Positions 13,101 through 19,300 of a stretch of 21,800 nucleotides of DNA are shown here, piece by piece. Source of the stretch: Apostichopus leukothele (Eukaryota > Echinodermata > Holothuroidea > Aspidochirotida > Stichopodidae); the NCBI GenBank assembly GCA_010014835.2, contig JAAAKB020105490.1, positions 1 to 21,800 on the forward strand. The letters are read 5' to 3'. The position numbers and the translations under genes are program-made. The notes under the pieces are model-generated. The model saw nothing but the letters and a program-made list of their open reading frames with translations, was not told the origin of the DNA and made no database searches. Position 1 is the stretch's first letter; each line of letters opens with the position of its first letter.

Positions 13101-16100
13101 TCTGGCTCTGTGGGTAATTGGGACGCAAGTATTTCCAGATTGTAGAAATGTTTCACATTTCCCAAGGTTTTGTATAAAGCTGTATTTATTTATCTCCTCT
13201 TACATGTGTTGTTGACAGCTGTGGGATCTGCAAGAATACCCACGATCAACATTTACTACTCCAGTGTGATACCTGCAAGAAACATTACCATCTCAGATGC
13301 TTGGATCCGCCTCTCACTAGGATGCCCAAGAAAACAGCCTTTGCAGGATGGTATGTAGAGTCAAAGAAAATTTGACATTTTAAGCTTATGGAGTCCATTG
13401 GTTGGTTTGGATTTATTGGTTCGGTGTGGTTGGGCTGGGTTTGATTAGATTTGGTTGGTTAGGTTAGATTTGGTTGGTTTAGTTTTGTTTGGTTGTGTTA
13501 GGTTTCGTTAGGTTAGGTTATGTTTGGTTTGGTTAGGTTGGGTTAGGATTGGTTGGTTGGGTTGGGTTAGCATTGGTTTGATTTGATTATGTTTGGTTTG
13601 GAATTGGTTAGGTTGGGTTAGGGTAGGTTTGGTTTAGTTTAGTTAGGTTGGGTTTAGTTTGGTTTGGTTAGGGTTAGGATTGATTGGTTTGGTTGGGTTA
13701 GCATAGGTTTGGTTGGTTTGGTTTGGATTGGATTGGTTAGGGTTGGTTTGGTTTGGTTTGGTTGGGTCACAATTAAGTTACACTTAGAAATTAAGTTTGA
13801 ATATAAATACCAAGTGAACCATCACGAAAAATTGTTTCTAAGTAGGTTAATACAAGAGAACTCTCGCAACGAGTAGTTTTCAAAGTACCATGCACTCAAG
13901 ATTCGTTTATTGGAGCGGTCTGTAAAACATTAGTTGATATTGATGAGGGTGACAGGAATCTCGTAGTTTATGTAGCGCACCTTGAAAACTGGGATTCTCC
14001 ACATCATTTCTTAAGTAGTTTTTGCAATATTAGAGCTTTTCCATATCACAGACACAGAAGCCTGATGTTTTGATCCTAGCAGGATCCTTCTTCAGAGGCT
14101 AACTGAAACAAGAACAAACAAAGAACACAGACTCTCAGATGCAAGTTTTTGTTTCTGTGATAGTCGTCATTCTAATTTTTCACGATGTGTGTTTATTTCT
14201 AGTTTGAATGACATAATATCAAAGCATTCTTGCGTTCTGTTGATTTTGGATCTTTCTCGTCTGTTGTTGTTTCGTTGTGCGTTAGTGTTCCTTCCGATAA
14301 AAATTCCACTGCATTCATGTTGACTGCCGAGTGCTACAAAGTATGTGACAAAAGTTTTATTTTTTTTGGATTGCAAAACCATGTTCCACTTTTCACAGGC
14401 AATGCTCACAGTGTGTTGGGAGTTCAAGCGATGATGAGATGCCCTCATTGCCAGAGGGGGCTATCAAGAGGGTCAAGCGGGCCATAAAGGAACCATCCAA
14501 GTACACCCCTGTGGTGGTAGTTCAGAAGAAAAAGATGGTATGTCTCTTTTGATGGTATAACCTTTGTTTACAATGATTTTAGGGGAGTTCCTCTTTAATA
14601 GGTACACATGTTTTTCGATATTTTGTATTTCTTTCCTTAGATTGGATCACGTTTACTCCCCTTCTTTTTAGATCCTATCTCATTGTATTTTTTTCCCTTG
14701 TTTGTTGTTATACTCTGTTATGTTATTATTTAGTTTTTGCATTTTACTGAGGAATACAGTGTAATCTGATCGGATTTGCAAGCTAAATCCACCTCCCACT
14801 GTTTATAATTACCACCGAAAAGAATACAAACATTAATATGGAATGATCCCTGTAAGGTCACACGTGAGGGTACGTGATAACCTTGAGTTGCTAACAGGTG
14901 CTTCTCCATGGTTGTAAACGTTTATAAAACCTTCATTGAATTGAAGGATATTAAATAAATATGCTCAGATGTCCCATGTTCTTTTGTACTTTCAACTGGC
15001 ATCCCCATTATCCTGCAACAACCCCATCGTCAAAAGTAAAGAAGTAAATGGAATTAGAACAATAACAAATTTTTATATCTCTGTAGTGACTTAAATTTAA
15101 GCAAAATTTTTAAACAGATCACTGACAGGGAAATTCACCAAAGAGAGATTGAAGTGGATAGAGTAGGTTTTTGGGAATCAGTTTGGACGGTGATTCCTGA
15201 TAATCAATTAATGATATGAATTAAGTATTCAATAATCGATTGTGATATTTTTTTTCTGTTTGATTTTACCCTCTTGAAGGGAAAGGGTCGAAAAAAGAAG
15301 AGAACCAGATCAAAGAAAGGAGAGACAGAGATGAAAGATCCAGAAACAATTAAGGTAATATTTCAATTTAGTAGACTCACTTCTGTCATTATGACGATTC
15401 TAAAGGCACATTGTATTCTTATTAGAGTAATGGAAGCGATATCACTGTATACCTTTGTCCTGTTAACTGAGTAGCCCTTAAAAGTGATACTTCAGTTGAG
15501 CAACCTTGTTAGTATTTTTGTTTGCCGGTAGAAAGTTTGACTCGTTTGCTCTCCTTCGTAACAGATATCAAAGACGTCTCCATCTGTCCTCATAAAGAAG
15601 GAAGAATCCTACCTGCGGACGACGAGAACATCGGTCAAAGAAGAAGAGCCCACTGATAAGCTGTGTAACATCTGTAACACTAGCGGGACTTTGAAGACTT
15701 TAGTCAGGTATGATGATATGTTGGCTGCAATTCAGGTAAATTATGCAGCCTAGTAGAATTTTCAAAACAGGTGCACTTGATATGCGGTAATGTTTTGGTG
15801 TCTTTTTTAACCAAAGGTGATTCCAAACGTTTTAGTGGTTCTGTTTGTTGTTGTTTGTTCATACATGGTATGTAGATGAGCAATTTAGTGAGTTCTTGGC
15901 AGGGTTTGCAATAATTGGTGAAGGTTAAAGGTAATTTGAGGTCACCAGTGGGCAACAAAAATAGAGGGTGGATGAAGAATTGCAGGTTAAGTTGATTAAG
16001 TTGGAATAATATTAGTTTTTGTTTTTGATAAACCAACTTACTAATGTTATCATCATATTCTTTTACTTTTCTATTTTAGCTGTGACGAGTGTGAGAAGTG

Positions 16101-16868
16101 CTATCACTTTGGATGTCTTGATCCTCCTTACAAGAAAAACCCAAAGGTCAGAGGTTATGGGTGGTACTGTCCAGAATGCATGTCCTCTGGGGTAAGGTTC
16201 AGTCTTTGGTCACCTCTTTGATTAGTTCAGTGCTGTATCACTCAAGCTTATATGATGAACTGAAAGTCTCAATCATTAATAAACTCTCCCTGAATGTACC
16301 TGCCATCATAGTGAAAGATTGTACCAGATCAGTACCACATTAAATTAATCCAGTGCCAAAATTAAAAAGAAAAGATTAAAATTCCACCACGCTTATATAG
16401 TCTTCATTTTCATGCCTTGTTACATGTCTGAGTGATGCAGGTTGACACTCCATCCATTCAGTGTAACCTGAGTGATGCAGGTTCATACTGCATGTATGCA
16501 GTGTAACTTGAGTGATGCAGGTTCACACTGCATCCATTCAGTGTAACCTGATTGTGTATTTCCCATACATTTACTTAATTTCAAATTCTTTTTTAAGTCC
16601 ATTAAGGTGTATTTTGTAAAAAGGTTCCAAACATTTTGTAGCAGCTAAAAACAGCATATTTTAATTTTCTTGTCAACACTGCTTACTGCTTTGACATTTC
16701 TTTCTATGTGCCCATGCAATGGAGATTTGTTTTTTCCAAATTGAAAGCTGAAATTATCTTTCGTAGTAGAACCCAAATGTATACTGCAAGGAAAGATTGA
16801 CTGAGGGAATATGGTTTCACCACACACTACTACTTGTTCTGTTTTCATAGGAGGAAGATGACGACTAA
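4079..16868 (+). CDS. PHF14: PHF14 (PHD finger protein 14), 5'-partial, 13 exons
   Basis: Joined exons: 4079-4134, 4845-4956, 7639-7733, 8341-8383, 9771-10170, 10766-10872, 12024-12211, 13219-13350, 14399-14537, 15280-15354, 15565-15707, 16080-16191, 16851-16868. Every intron is GT-AG and the exons total 1620 nt, an uninterrupted frame of 539 residues plus TAA. Numbering residue 1 as the first visible one, I see: a zinc knuckle/extended PHD (about 2-90); a linker holding TSASACRKLMRKAELMGI (about 190-210); a predicted coiled coil (about 237-290); a PHD finger with complete C4HC3 ligands C335, C338, C350, C353, H358, C361, C380, C383; a Lys/Arg-rich likely nuclear signal (426-437); and a last PHD finger with C483, C486, C498, C501, H506, C509, C527, C530. 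The order and wording match vertebrate PHF14 as I remember it. In that family the PHD-knuckle-PHD module reads the histone H3 tail in chromatin. The N-terminus and PHD1 are outside the window to the left. Confidence 0.95.
4288..4311. repeat. Perfect 10-bp inverted repeat
   Basis: CAATTGTTTT and AAAACAATTG flank a TTTT loop with no mismatch. TACCAA before and TTGGTA after could extend it with a bulge. Confidence 0.8.
4464..4500. repeat. Near-perfect long inverted repeat (arms 14-16 bp)
   Basis: GAAGGGTTGATCAT and ATGATCATTACCCTTC flank the 7-nt loop GGGTAAT. Pairing is complete except for a small bulge. It lies 344 nt before the exon at 4845. Confidence 0.8.
4599..4668. repeat. Short two-copy tandem repeat (41-bp step)
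   Basis: GAAAAGTGTGTTACTAACAG and GAAAGTGTGTCACTTACAG, each followed by TG-ATAT, lie 41 bp apart. Confidence 0.6.
4845..4956 (+). CDS. PHF14: PHF14 exon: extended PHD, WVHIVCALYIPGVAFGD segment
   Basis: A strong pyrimidine tract and tcag precede the exon, and the donor is AGG|gtagga. It encodes WVHIVCALYIPGVAFGDVEK and then LRWITLSEMNPTKWGAR. H22 and C25 are zinc ligands. The segment after VAFGD corresponds to the vertebrate DKLRPVTLTEMN stretch. It starts in phase 2 and ends in phase 0. The - strand open frame across it is only a shadow. Confidence 0.96.
6341..6356 (+). promoter_or_regulatory. Perfect DR4 nuclear-receptor-type half-site pair
   Basis: AGGTCA-TTTG-AGGTCA is a direct repeat with a 4-base spacer, the layout bound by RXR heterodimers such as those of thyroid-type receptors. 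It occurs inside the dispersed repeat in the intron 4957-7638. Function is not shown. Confidence 0.35.
6479..6491 (+). promoter_or_regulatory. Perfect DR1 nuclear-receptor-type half-site pair
   Basis: AGGTCA-A-AGGTCA is the HNF4/RXR-type direct repeat, with a third half-site GGGTCA at 6496-6501. It is also part of the dispersed repeat. This is sequence match only. Confidence 0.35.
7639..7733 (+). CDS. PHF14: PHF14 exon: zinc-binding core of extended PHD
   Basis: The acceptor is ctacacag and the donor TG|gtaagt is close to consensus. It encodes ECCYCEEECFSRTGVCIGC then DAGMCKNYFHVT, matching vertebrate SRTGVCISCDAGMC wording closely. C58, C61, C72, C75 and H85 are likely ligands. It ends in phase 2, with TG plus T giving Cys88, the last ligand. 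Confidence 0.96.
7734..8340 (+). other. PHF14 intron with a six-copy degenerate tandem repeat
   Basis: This is a 607-nt phase 2 intron. Almost half is the repeat at 7845-8127. The remainder shows nothing. Confidence 0.85.
7845..8127. repeat. Six degenerate copies of a 41-57 bp tandem repeat
   Basis: TTTGTTGGT begins at about 7861, 7918, 7970, 8015, 8056 and 8107. It is followed by (A/T)ATGA, TTTAGACCTG, TGCATAGCACGAGGG and TTCTG in varying completeness. Spacing between copies is 57, 52, 45, 41 and 51. Confidence 0.8.
8341..8383 (+). CDS. PHF14: PHF14 exon: end of extended PHD (43 nt)
   Basis: This short exon has the acceptor ttcttttcag and the donor GTG|gtatgt. It encodes (C)AQRMGLLSEVSPEV, equivalent to the vertebrate CAQKEGLLSEAAAEED. 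It is easily missed because of its length, but it is needed to keep the frame between its neighbours. Confidence 0.93.
8384..9770 (+). other. PHF14 intron with a G-rich tract and an unexplained - strand ORF
   Basis: This is a 1387-nt phase 0 intron. It contains the G-rich tract at 8567-8602 and an 86-codon - strand open frame at 8946-9206 that I cannot assign. The rest is plain AT-rich sequence. Confidence 0.85.
8567..8602 (+). other. G-rich tract, G-quadruplex capable
   Basis: Runs of 10, 5, 4 and 3 G are separated by TGCAGTA, AA and AGAGA on the coding strand of the intron 8384-9770. Confidence 0.6.
9771..10170 (+). CDS. PHF14: PHF14 exon: linker with RKLMRKAELMGI block (400 nt)
   Basis: This is the largest exon, with acceptor ctccacacag and donor G|gtgagg. 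It opens with HIADPFYAYCKLHVDK, then KRQNFLAVQSHPKAG. A variable helical stretch follows (VETAAMQRVLSKLDKSRSRY), then PPPWVPTEKVPRALTTSASA, CRKLMRKAELMGI and a close with PEFVNYFL. These blocks align in order with vertebrate PHF14 (IADPFFAYCKQHAD, WVPREKLPRPLTSSASAIRK, ADFVNYYF). GC content is clearly above the flanking introns. Two antisense open frames here are shadows of this exon. Confidence 0.97.
10368..10380. repeat. Poly-C run of 13
   Basis: A homopolymer in the intron 10171-10765. Similar runs lie at 17026-17037 (12) and 19806-19818 (13). They are prone to length errors in sequencing. Confidence 0.9.
10639..10662 (+). other. Canonical G-quadruplex motif
   Basis: GGG-TA-GGG-T-GGG-TAGA-GGG-A-GGGG has four or more G tracts with 1-4 base loops on the coding strand. 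Confidence 0.65.
10766..10872 (+). CDS. PHF14: PHF14 exon: coiled coil, first part
   Basis: The acceptor is cttgttag and the donor AAG|gtaaaa. It encodes (D)RDVRLSNYKSQLKELIKH then SEKLNKEEQRLRNFYNK. This Leu-spaced, Lys/Glu-rich helix fits the coiled coil of PHF14. It starts in phase 1 and ends in phase 0. Confidence 0.93.
11273..11293 (+). other. G-rich tract in intron 10873-12023
   Basis: GGGG-TTAGC-GGGGGG-A-GGGGG on the coding strand has three long tracts, enough G for a quadruplex if one tract is shared. Confidence 0.5.
11675..11900. repeat. Old tandem duplication, unit about 129 bp
   Basis: AAAAGCATGTGAAG occurs at 11675 and 11804. It is followed in both by CTTA-AGAAG, a GG-CATA-CA stretch, AAA, CAGT and GAAATTA/GAATTA. 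The copies are diverged with small gaps. Confidence 0.55.
12024..12211 (+). CDS. PHF14: PHF14 exon: end of coiled coil and GQKLPLPSVLRSP segment
   Basis: The acceptor ccttcttctccag is followed by CTT TCT ACA GAT. A second AG nine nt further on would break the frame, so the first is chosen. The donor is CT|gtgagt. It encodes LSTDVDVFRATNPLLKQDAE, then KYWKMLRDISGQKLPLPSVL, then a Ser/Pro/Lys-rich tail RSPKIKRSPPKKSEVRSP. The GQKL-PSVLRSPK part matches vertebrate ITGQKLNIPAILRAPK. The - strand open frame at 11960-12205 is a shadow. Confidence 0.95.
12212..13218 (+). other. PHF14 intron, mostly featureless, G-rich at 12824-12858
   Basis: This is a 1007-nt phase 2 intron. Apart from the G-rich tract there is no repeat or coding signal I can support. 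Confidence 0.85.
12824..12858 (+). other. G-rich tract in intron 12212-13218
   Basis: G runs of 5, 3, 4, 3 and 4 are separated by short loops on the coding strand. Confidence 0.55.
13219..13350 (+). CDS. PHF14: PHF14 exon: PHD finger (C4HC3), first part
   Basis: The acceptor is ttgacag and the donor TG|gtatgt. It encodes CGICKNTHDQHLLLQCDTC, then KKHYHLRCLDPPLTRMPKKT and AFAG, with the split Trp completed by the next exon. Ligands C335, C338, C350, C353, H358 and C361 are all present. The CLDPPLTRMP loop is typical of this PHF14 finger. Confidence 0.97.
13399..13767. repeat. Degenerate TTGGT/TTAGG simple repeat, about 370 bp
   Basis: The + strand is almost only G and T, with short words GGTTT, GGTTA, GGTTG and GGGTTAGG in irregular order. 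A telomere-like GGTTAGGGTTAGG is at about 13667-13679. It lies about 50 nt inside the intron after the exon ending 13350. Confidence 0.9.
14067..14097 (-). ncRNA. Hammerhead-ribozyme-like motif, probable Penelope-like element trace
   Basis: On the - strand the segment reads CTGAAGA, then a six-base stem GATCCT/AGGATC with loop GCT, then AAAAC. This has the layout of the hammerhead core (CUGANGA, stem II, GAAAC). The + strand shows it as a GATCCT-AGC-AGGATC palindrome at 14072-14086. Hammerhead motifs of this kind are known in Penelope-like retroelements of many animals. The core is imperfect and I find no good closing stem, so it is probably a dead trace. No element body is recognised nearby. 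Confidence 0.35.
14399..14537 (+). CDS. PHF14: PHF14 exon: end of PHD finger and basic linker
   Basis: The acceptor is ttttcacag and the donor ATG|gtatgt. It encodes (W)QCSQCVGSSSDDEMPSLPEG, then AIKRVKRAIKEPSKYTPVVV and VQKKKM. C380 and C383 complete the third-finger zinc sites. RAIKEPSKY parallels vertebrate RQIKEPVKF. Confidence 0.95.
14538..15279 (+). other. PHF14 intron, nothing recognised
   Basis: This 742-nt phase 0 intron is AT-rich. I see no repeat, RNA gene or open frame worth naming. Confidence 0.85.
15280..15354 (+). CDS. PHF14: PHF14 exon: Lys/Arg-rich linker (25 codons)
   Basis: The acceptor is ctcttgaag and the donor AAG|gtaata. It encodes GKGRKKKRTRSKKGETEMKD then PETIK, phase 0 at both ends, so skipping it would keep the frame. 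The basic run is a likely nuclear localisation signal. Conservation of this stretch in sequence is low, so the assignment rests on frame, splice sites and position. Confidence 0.88.
15565..15707 (+). CDS. PHF14: PHF14 exon: linker and start of last PHD finger
   Basis: The acceptor is cttcgtaacag and the donor AG|gtatga. It encodes ISKTSPSVLIKKEESYLRTT, then RTSVKEEEPTDKLCNICNTS and GTLKTLV. C483 and C486 are the first ligand pair of the last PHD. SVKEEEPT contains a possible SUMO-type VKEE site, which is inference only. Confidence 0.94.
15708..16079 (+). other. PHF14 intron with one copy of the AGGTCA-rich repeat
   Basis: This is a 372-nt phase 2 intron. A diverged copy of the half-site repeat lies at about 15922-15965. 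The long - strand open frame here has no coding character. Confidence 0.85.
16080..16191 (+). CDS. PHF14: PHF14 exon: last PHD finger (C4HC3), main part
   Basis: The acceptor is ctattttag and the donor GGG|gtaagg. It encodes (S)CDECEKCYHFGCLDPPYKKN, then PKVRGYGWYCPECMSSG. Ligands C498, C501, H506, C509, C527 and C530 complete the finger. It matches vertebrate CDECRLCYHFGCLDPP and GYGWICQEC closely. Confidence 0.97.
16192..16850 (+). other. PHF14 last intron with a 40-bp hairpin array
   Basis: This is a 659-nt phase 0 intron before the tiny last coding exon. It holds three 40-bp tandem units at 16431-16550 and otherwise nothing recognised. Confidence 0.85.
16431..16550. repeat. Three tandem copies of a 40-bp hairpin unit
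   Basis: The units start at 16431, 16471 and 16511, each opening AGTGATGCAGGTT and closing CAGTGTAACCTG. Inside each, GGTT-ACACTG can pair with CAGTGTAACC (one bulged base) around an 8-nt loop. The third copy pairs best, while copies 1 and 2 have one mismatch or wobble each. Confidence 0.9.
16851..16868 (+). CDS. PHF14: PHF14 terminal coding exon (EEDDD-stop)
   Basis: The acceptor gttttcatag at 16841-16850 is followed by GAG GAA GAT GAC GAC TAA, only 18 coding nt. Vertebrate PHF14 likewise ends in a short acidic tail after the last PHD (SSSKEDE). The tail here is shorter. The rest of this exon is 3' UTR. Confidence 0.88.
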   Translation, partial: EEDDD

Positions 16869-17887
16869 ACATGGAATGGGTTACAACCATAAGAGCAAAA
16901 ATCAGAGAGAAACACTGGACAAGTCTTAAACAGAGAAGGGGCAAGAAGAAGTGGATCCTCAACATTGGTCAAAAGATGAAGCCACCTTACAGACCAGAGT
17001 GCCTCCCATATGGCTGTGGTAACAACCCCCCCCCCCCACCATCCTGGACTGGATGGGAGGATACAAAGGTGTACATAGAAATGACACTACTACTACTACA
17101 AATAGACTGTGACGTGATAGGTCTCAACTATGAATCCAAGTTGTATCACAGAAACTTAGACAGATTTACAAGGTTTATCACAAACCCCAGACTACAGTTC
17201 TCCTCCTATGAGAAGTGTATATCAGTTGTATGGTTGGTTTGTTGTCATGGTAATTGACTATACTATAAAGCCACATGGACATTGTACCACCATCACAAGA
17301 AGGAGAACTGGTCATTGGAGAGTGTGAGCAGGAAGAAGACAATTAAGCAGAGCCAAGACAATTAATTATGTTGTTGAAATTCATAAGTGAACAACCACAT
17401 CATTGGCCAACCAAGAATATTTTCTGAACTTTTTGTTTATATTATAGGCCATCCATAGTTTACTTTGTGTAAACATTTCCTTGCTTGCAAGGAGCATTTC
17501 AAATCTGGTTTGAATCACAAAGAAGTACACCTCTCAGTCATCAAAGAGACGAGGGTATCTATCGTTCAACTTAATTTGCAAAAAGCTCCAGTGACAAGTT
17601 TGCTGCAGGTAGCTATGTTAAAATACCCAACTGGATAGCACGTCCCCCCAACTGAAATTAACATTTAGAATATTTCCGTTCAAAGCTCAGTAACTAATCT
17701 CAGGTAAAAACCTGCAGCTTGTTTTTAAAGACAAGACTGACCTGATGCAGCCATATTTGTTTTCTTGTGATCATTTATGTTCGTTGTTGTTTTGTCCTTT
17801 AACCATGCTGTCTATGGCAAGTTTGAATAGCAGTCAATTTATGAAGATTTCATGATACTTGTAACTTTCTATAAGGATTTGATTCAT

Positions 17888-18049
17888 ACATTTGGTTCAG
17901 TGTGTGGACATAATCATGACCAGCAAGAGCTTCCGTATCTTCTATGCTGTGACGATGTGGCTTATCACATTTACTGTCATAAATTGACAAGAATGTTTAA
18001 AGGTTTTATTATCTTATTACATTACCGTTATCATTGGTTATGCAGTGGT
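17888..18049 (+). pseudogene. Decayed PHD-finger-like segment
   Basis: An open frame here reads VCGHNHDQQELPYLLCCDD, then VAYHIYCHKLTRMFK and, after a short gap, YHWLCSGN. The spacing and words resemble a PHD finger: CG, NHDQ, LL-C-D, YHxxC, LTRM and W-x-C. PHF14's own third finger has CGIC, THDQHLLLQCD, YHLRC and LTRMPK. UHRF-type fingers have VCGG and MAFHIYC. About half of the eight zinc ligands are missing and spacing is shortened, so it is not a working finger. It could be an old copy of the PHF14 exons at 13219/14399 or a remnant from another PHD gene, and chance is not fully excluded. Confidence 0.4.
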
Positions 18050-18388
18050 AATGGACAGCTTGGGGCCACTACAGTTGTGCTACTTTTTAAATGGATATTT
18101 TTGAACCACCATAAACAGCAATTGTTCAGTAGAATATGTCGGTTAAGTTAAAAAGAATACAGAAATCATTTCCAACTCTTTATGACTTTTTAAAACCTAA
18201 ATTATGTCTTCCTTTTCAATGTAAATCTTCCATGTAGCATTTGGAAAAGCAACTTGATAGATTTCACAGAAAGCCTCAAATTGCTCCAAGTTTTTATTGG
18301 TTCCTTCTTTGCCATGAACATGCTCTCAGGATGTGGTTGCATCATGCAGCCAATTGTTTTTTGTCATATTTAAACAGTTTCATTGTAA

Positions 18389-18454
18389 TGACCTATGAAC
18401 TAGTGACAATGACCAGTAGTAGTGCAGGTCATGAGGTCAAATTGAACTAGGTCA
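18389..18454. promoter_or_regulatory. Cluster of AGGTCA half-sites including a perfect DR2
   Basis: AGGTCA at 18426-18431 and 18434-18439 form a DR2, with another AGGTCA at 18449-18454 and an inverted copy TGACCT at 18389-18394. The cluster lies in the probable 3' UTR of PHF14. Confidence 0.3.
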
Positions 18455-18705
18455 GGCATCATTTAGCGTGTTTTTGTATTAGAATTTGTCTACGGCATTC
18501 TTATTGACGTTTCTTGGAATCAAGTGAGCTATGATACTTAATCACTCTTTACTGCCAAGTTTACATTTTTTTTTTACAAAAAGAAAAGAAAAATACATGT
18601 ATATAATCTTTGTTTTCTCCTTATTGAGTCCTTTCAACTGTAAAAGAATTGTACACAGTCACATGGGATGTTTCTGTGCATGAGGGCGTGTGTGTGTTTG
18701 TCTCT

Positions 18706-18711
18706 ATTAAA
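18706..18711 (+). terminator. Candidate polyadenylation signal ATTAAA for PHF14
   Basis: ATTAAA lies about 1.84 kb after the PHF14 stop, just after a GTGTGTGTGTTTGTCT stretch. I found no AATAAA on the + strand between the stop and this point. This rests on the motif alone. Confidence 0.3.
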
Positions 18712-18753
18712 CTTTTGTTTGTAATCAAAAAAAGATCCACATAATCAAAGGTA

Positions 18754-18984
18754 TGCTGTATTGGCCCCAAATATGCCAGATATTCAAATATGGTCACATT
18801 TGGTCAAAATTCTTAAAACTTTTTATTACCACCTTGGATGAAATGTACCTCACTGGGACATTCAATCGTCTGTGTGTTCATTTAAAATGCCTGGGAACAA
18901 TTTGGAGAACAAAGACCCCAAGGAAAGTACTTTTTGAAAACTTCTAGCAGTTATAGCATACTATAACTTGGGGCCTATACAGAC
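18754..18984. mobile_element. MITE-like non-autonomous DNA transposon with terminal inverted repeats
   Basis: The left end has CTGTATTGGCCCCAA at 18756-18770, and the right end TTGGGGCCTATACAG at 18968-18982. As inverted repeats they match at 14 of 15 positions, and weaker matching extends to about 22 bp. TA dinucleotides at 18752-18753 and 18985-18986 could be the target duplication, as in Tc1/mariner-type elements. The element is about 230 bp, AT-rich inside, with no coding capacity. It lies between the convergent gene ends. Confidence 0.55.
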
Positions 18985-19294
18985 TACCTGTAAGTACAAT
19001 AACCCTGTCTTCTATGTGGAGGACAAATGATCATGTAAACAAGTGAATTCCAAAATTTATAACTAACATACTTTTGTAGACACACTTTTGTGAATGCAAA
19101 AACCCATATTTTGTCAACAGAGACTGAAGCCTAAAGCATGCATGGATTTGATATGAATATCAACATTAGTGTAAGAACCTGGCTGATCATTTTAAATCAG
19201 CAATATTATGGTCAAAACTTGAACGACAAAAATCACAGAGCCAGTTTTGAATCTCTGGTTTCATAGATCTAAAATTGCTTTACGCGTCTTGATG

Positions 19295-19300
19295 TTTATT
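19295..19300 (-). terminator. Candidate polyadenylation signal AATAAA for the - strand gene
   Basis: TTTATT on the + strand reads AATAAA on the - strand, about 750 nt beyond the TGA at 20047. An ATTAAA at 19464-19469 (- strand) is a nearer alternative. This is motif evidence only. Confidence 0.25.

Larger units (their letters stand above)
13351..14398 (+). other. PHF14 intron with TTGGT-type repeat and a hammerhead-like motif
   Basis: This is a 1048-nt phase 2 intron that splits the Trp codon of a PHD finger. The GGTT-rich repeat at 13399-13767 begins only about 50 nt after the donor. The hammerhead-like motif lies at 14067-14097 on the - strand. Confidence 0.85.
16869..18711 (+). other. PHF14: Probable PHF14 3' UTR
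   Basis: Non-coding DNA continues from the TAA without a clear AATAAA until an ATTAAA at 18706-18711, which is taken as the tentative end. It contains a 12-base poly-C (17026-17037), a 128-codon open frame starting two bases after the stop, a PHD-like remnant (17888-18049) and a cluster of AGGTCA half-sites (18389-18454). The UTR end is inferred. A shorter UTR using a variant signal is possible. Confidence 0.45.
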
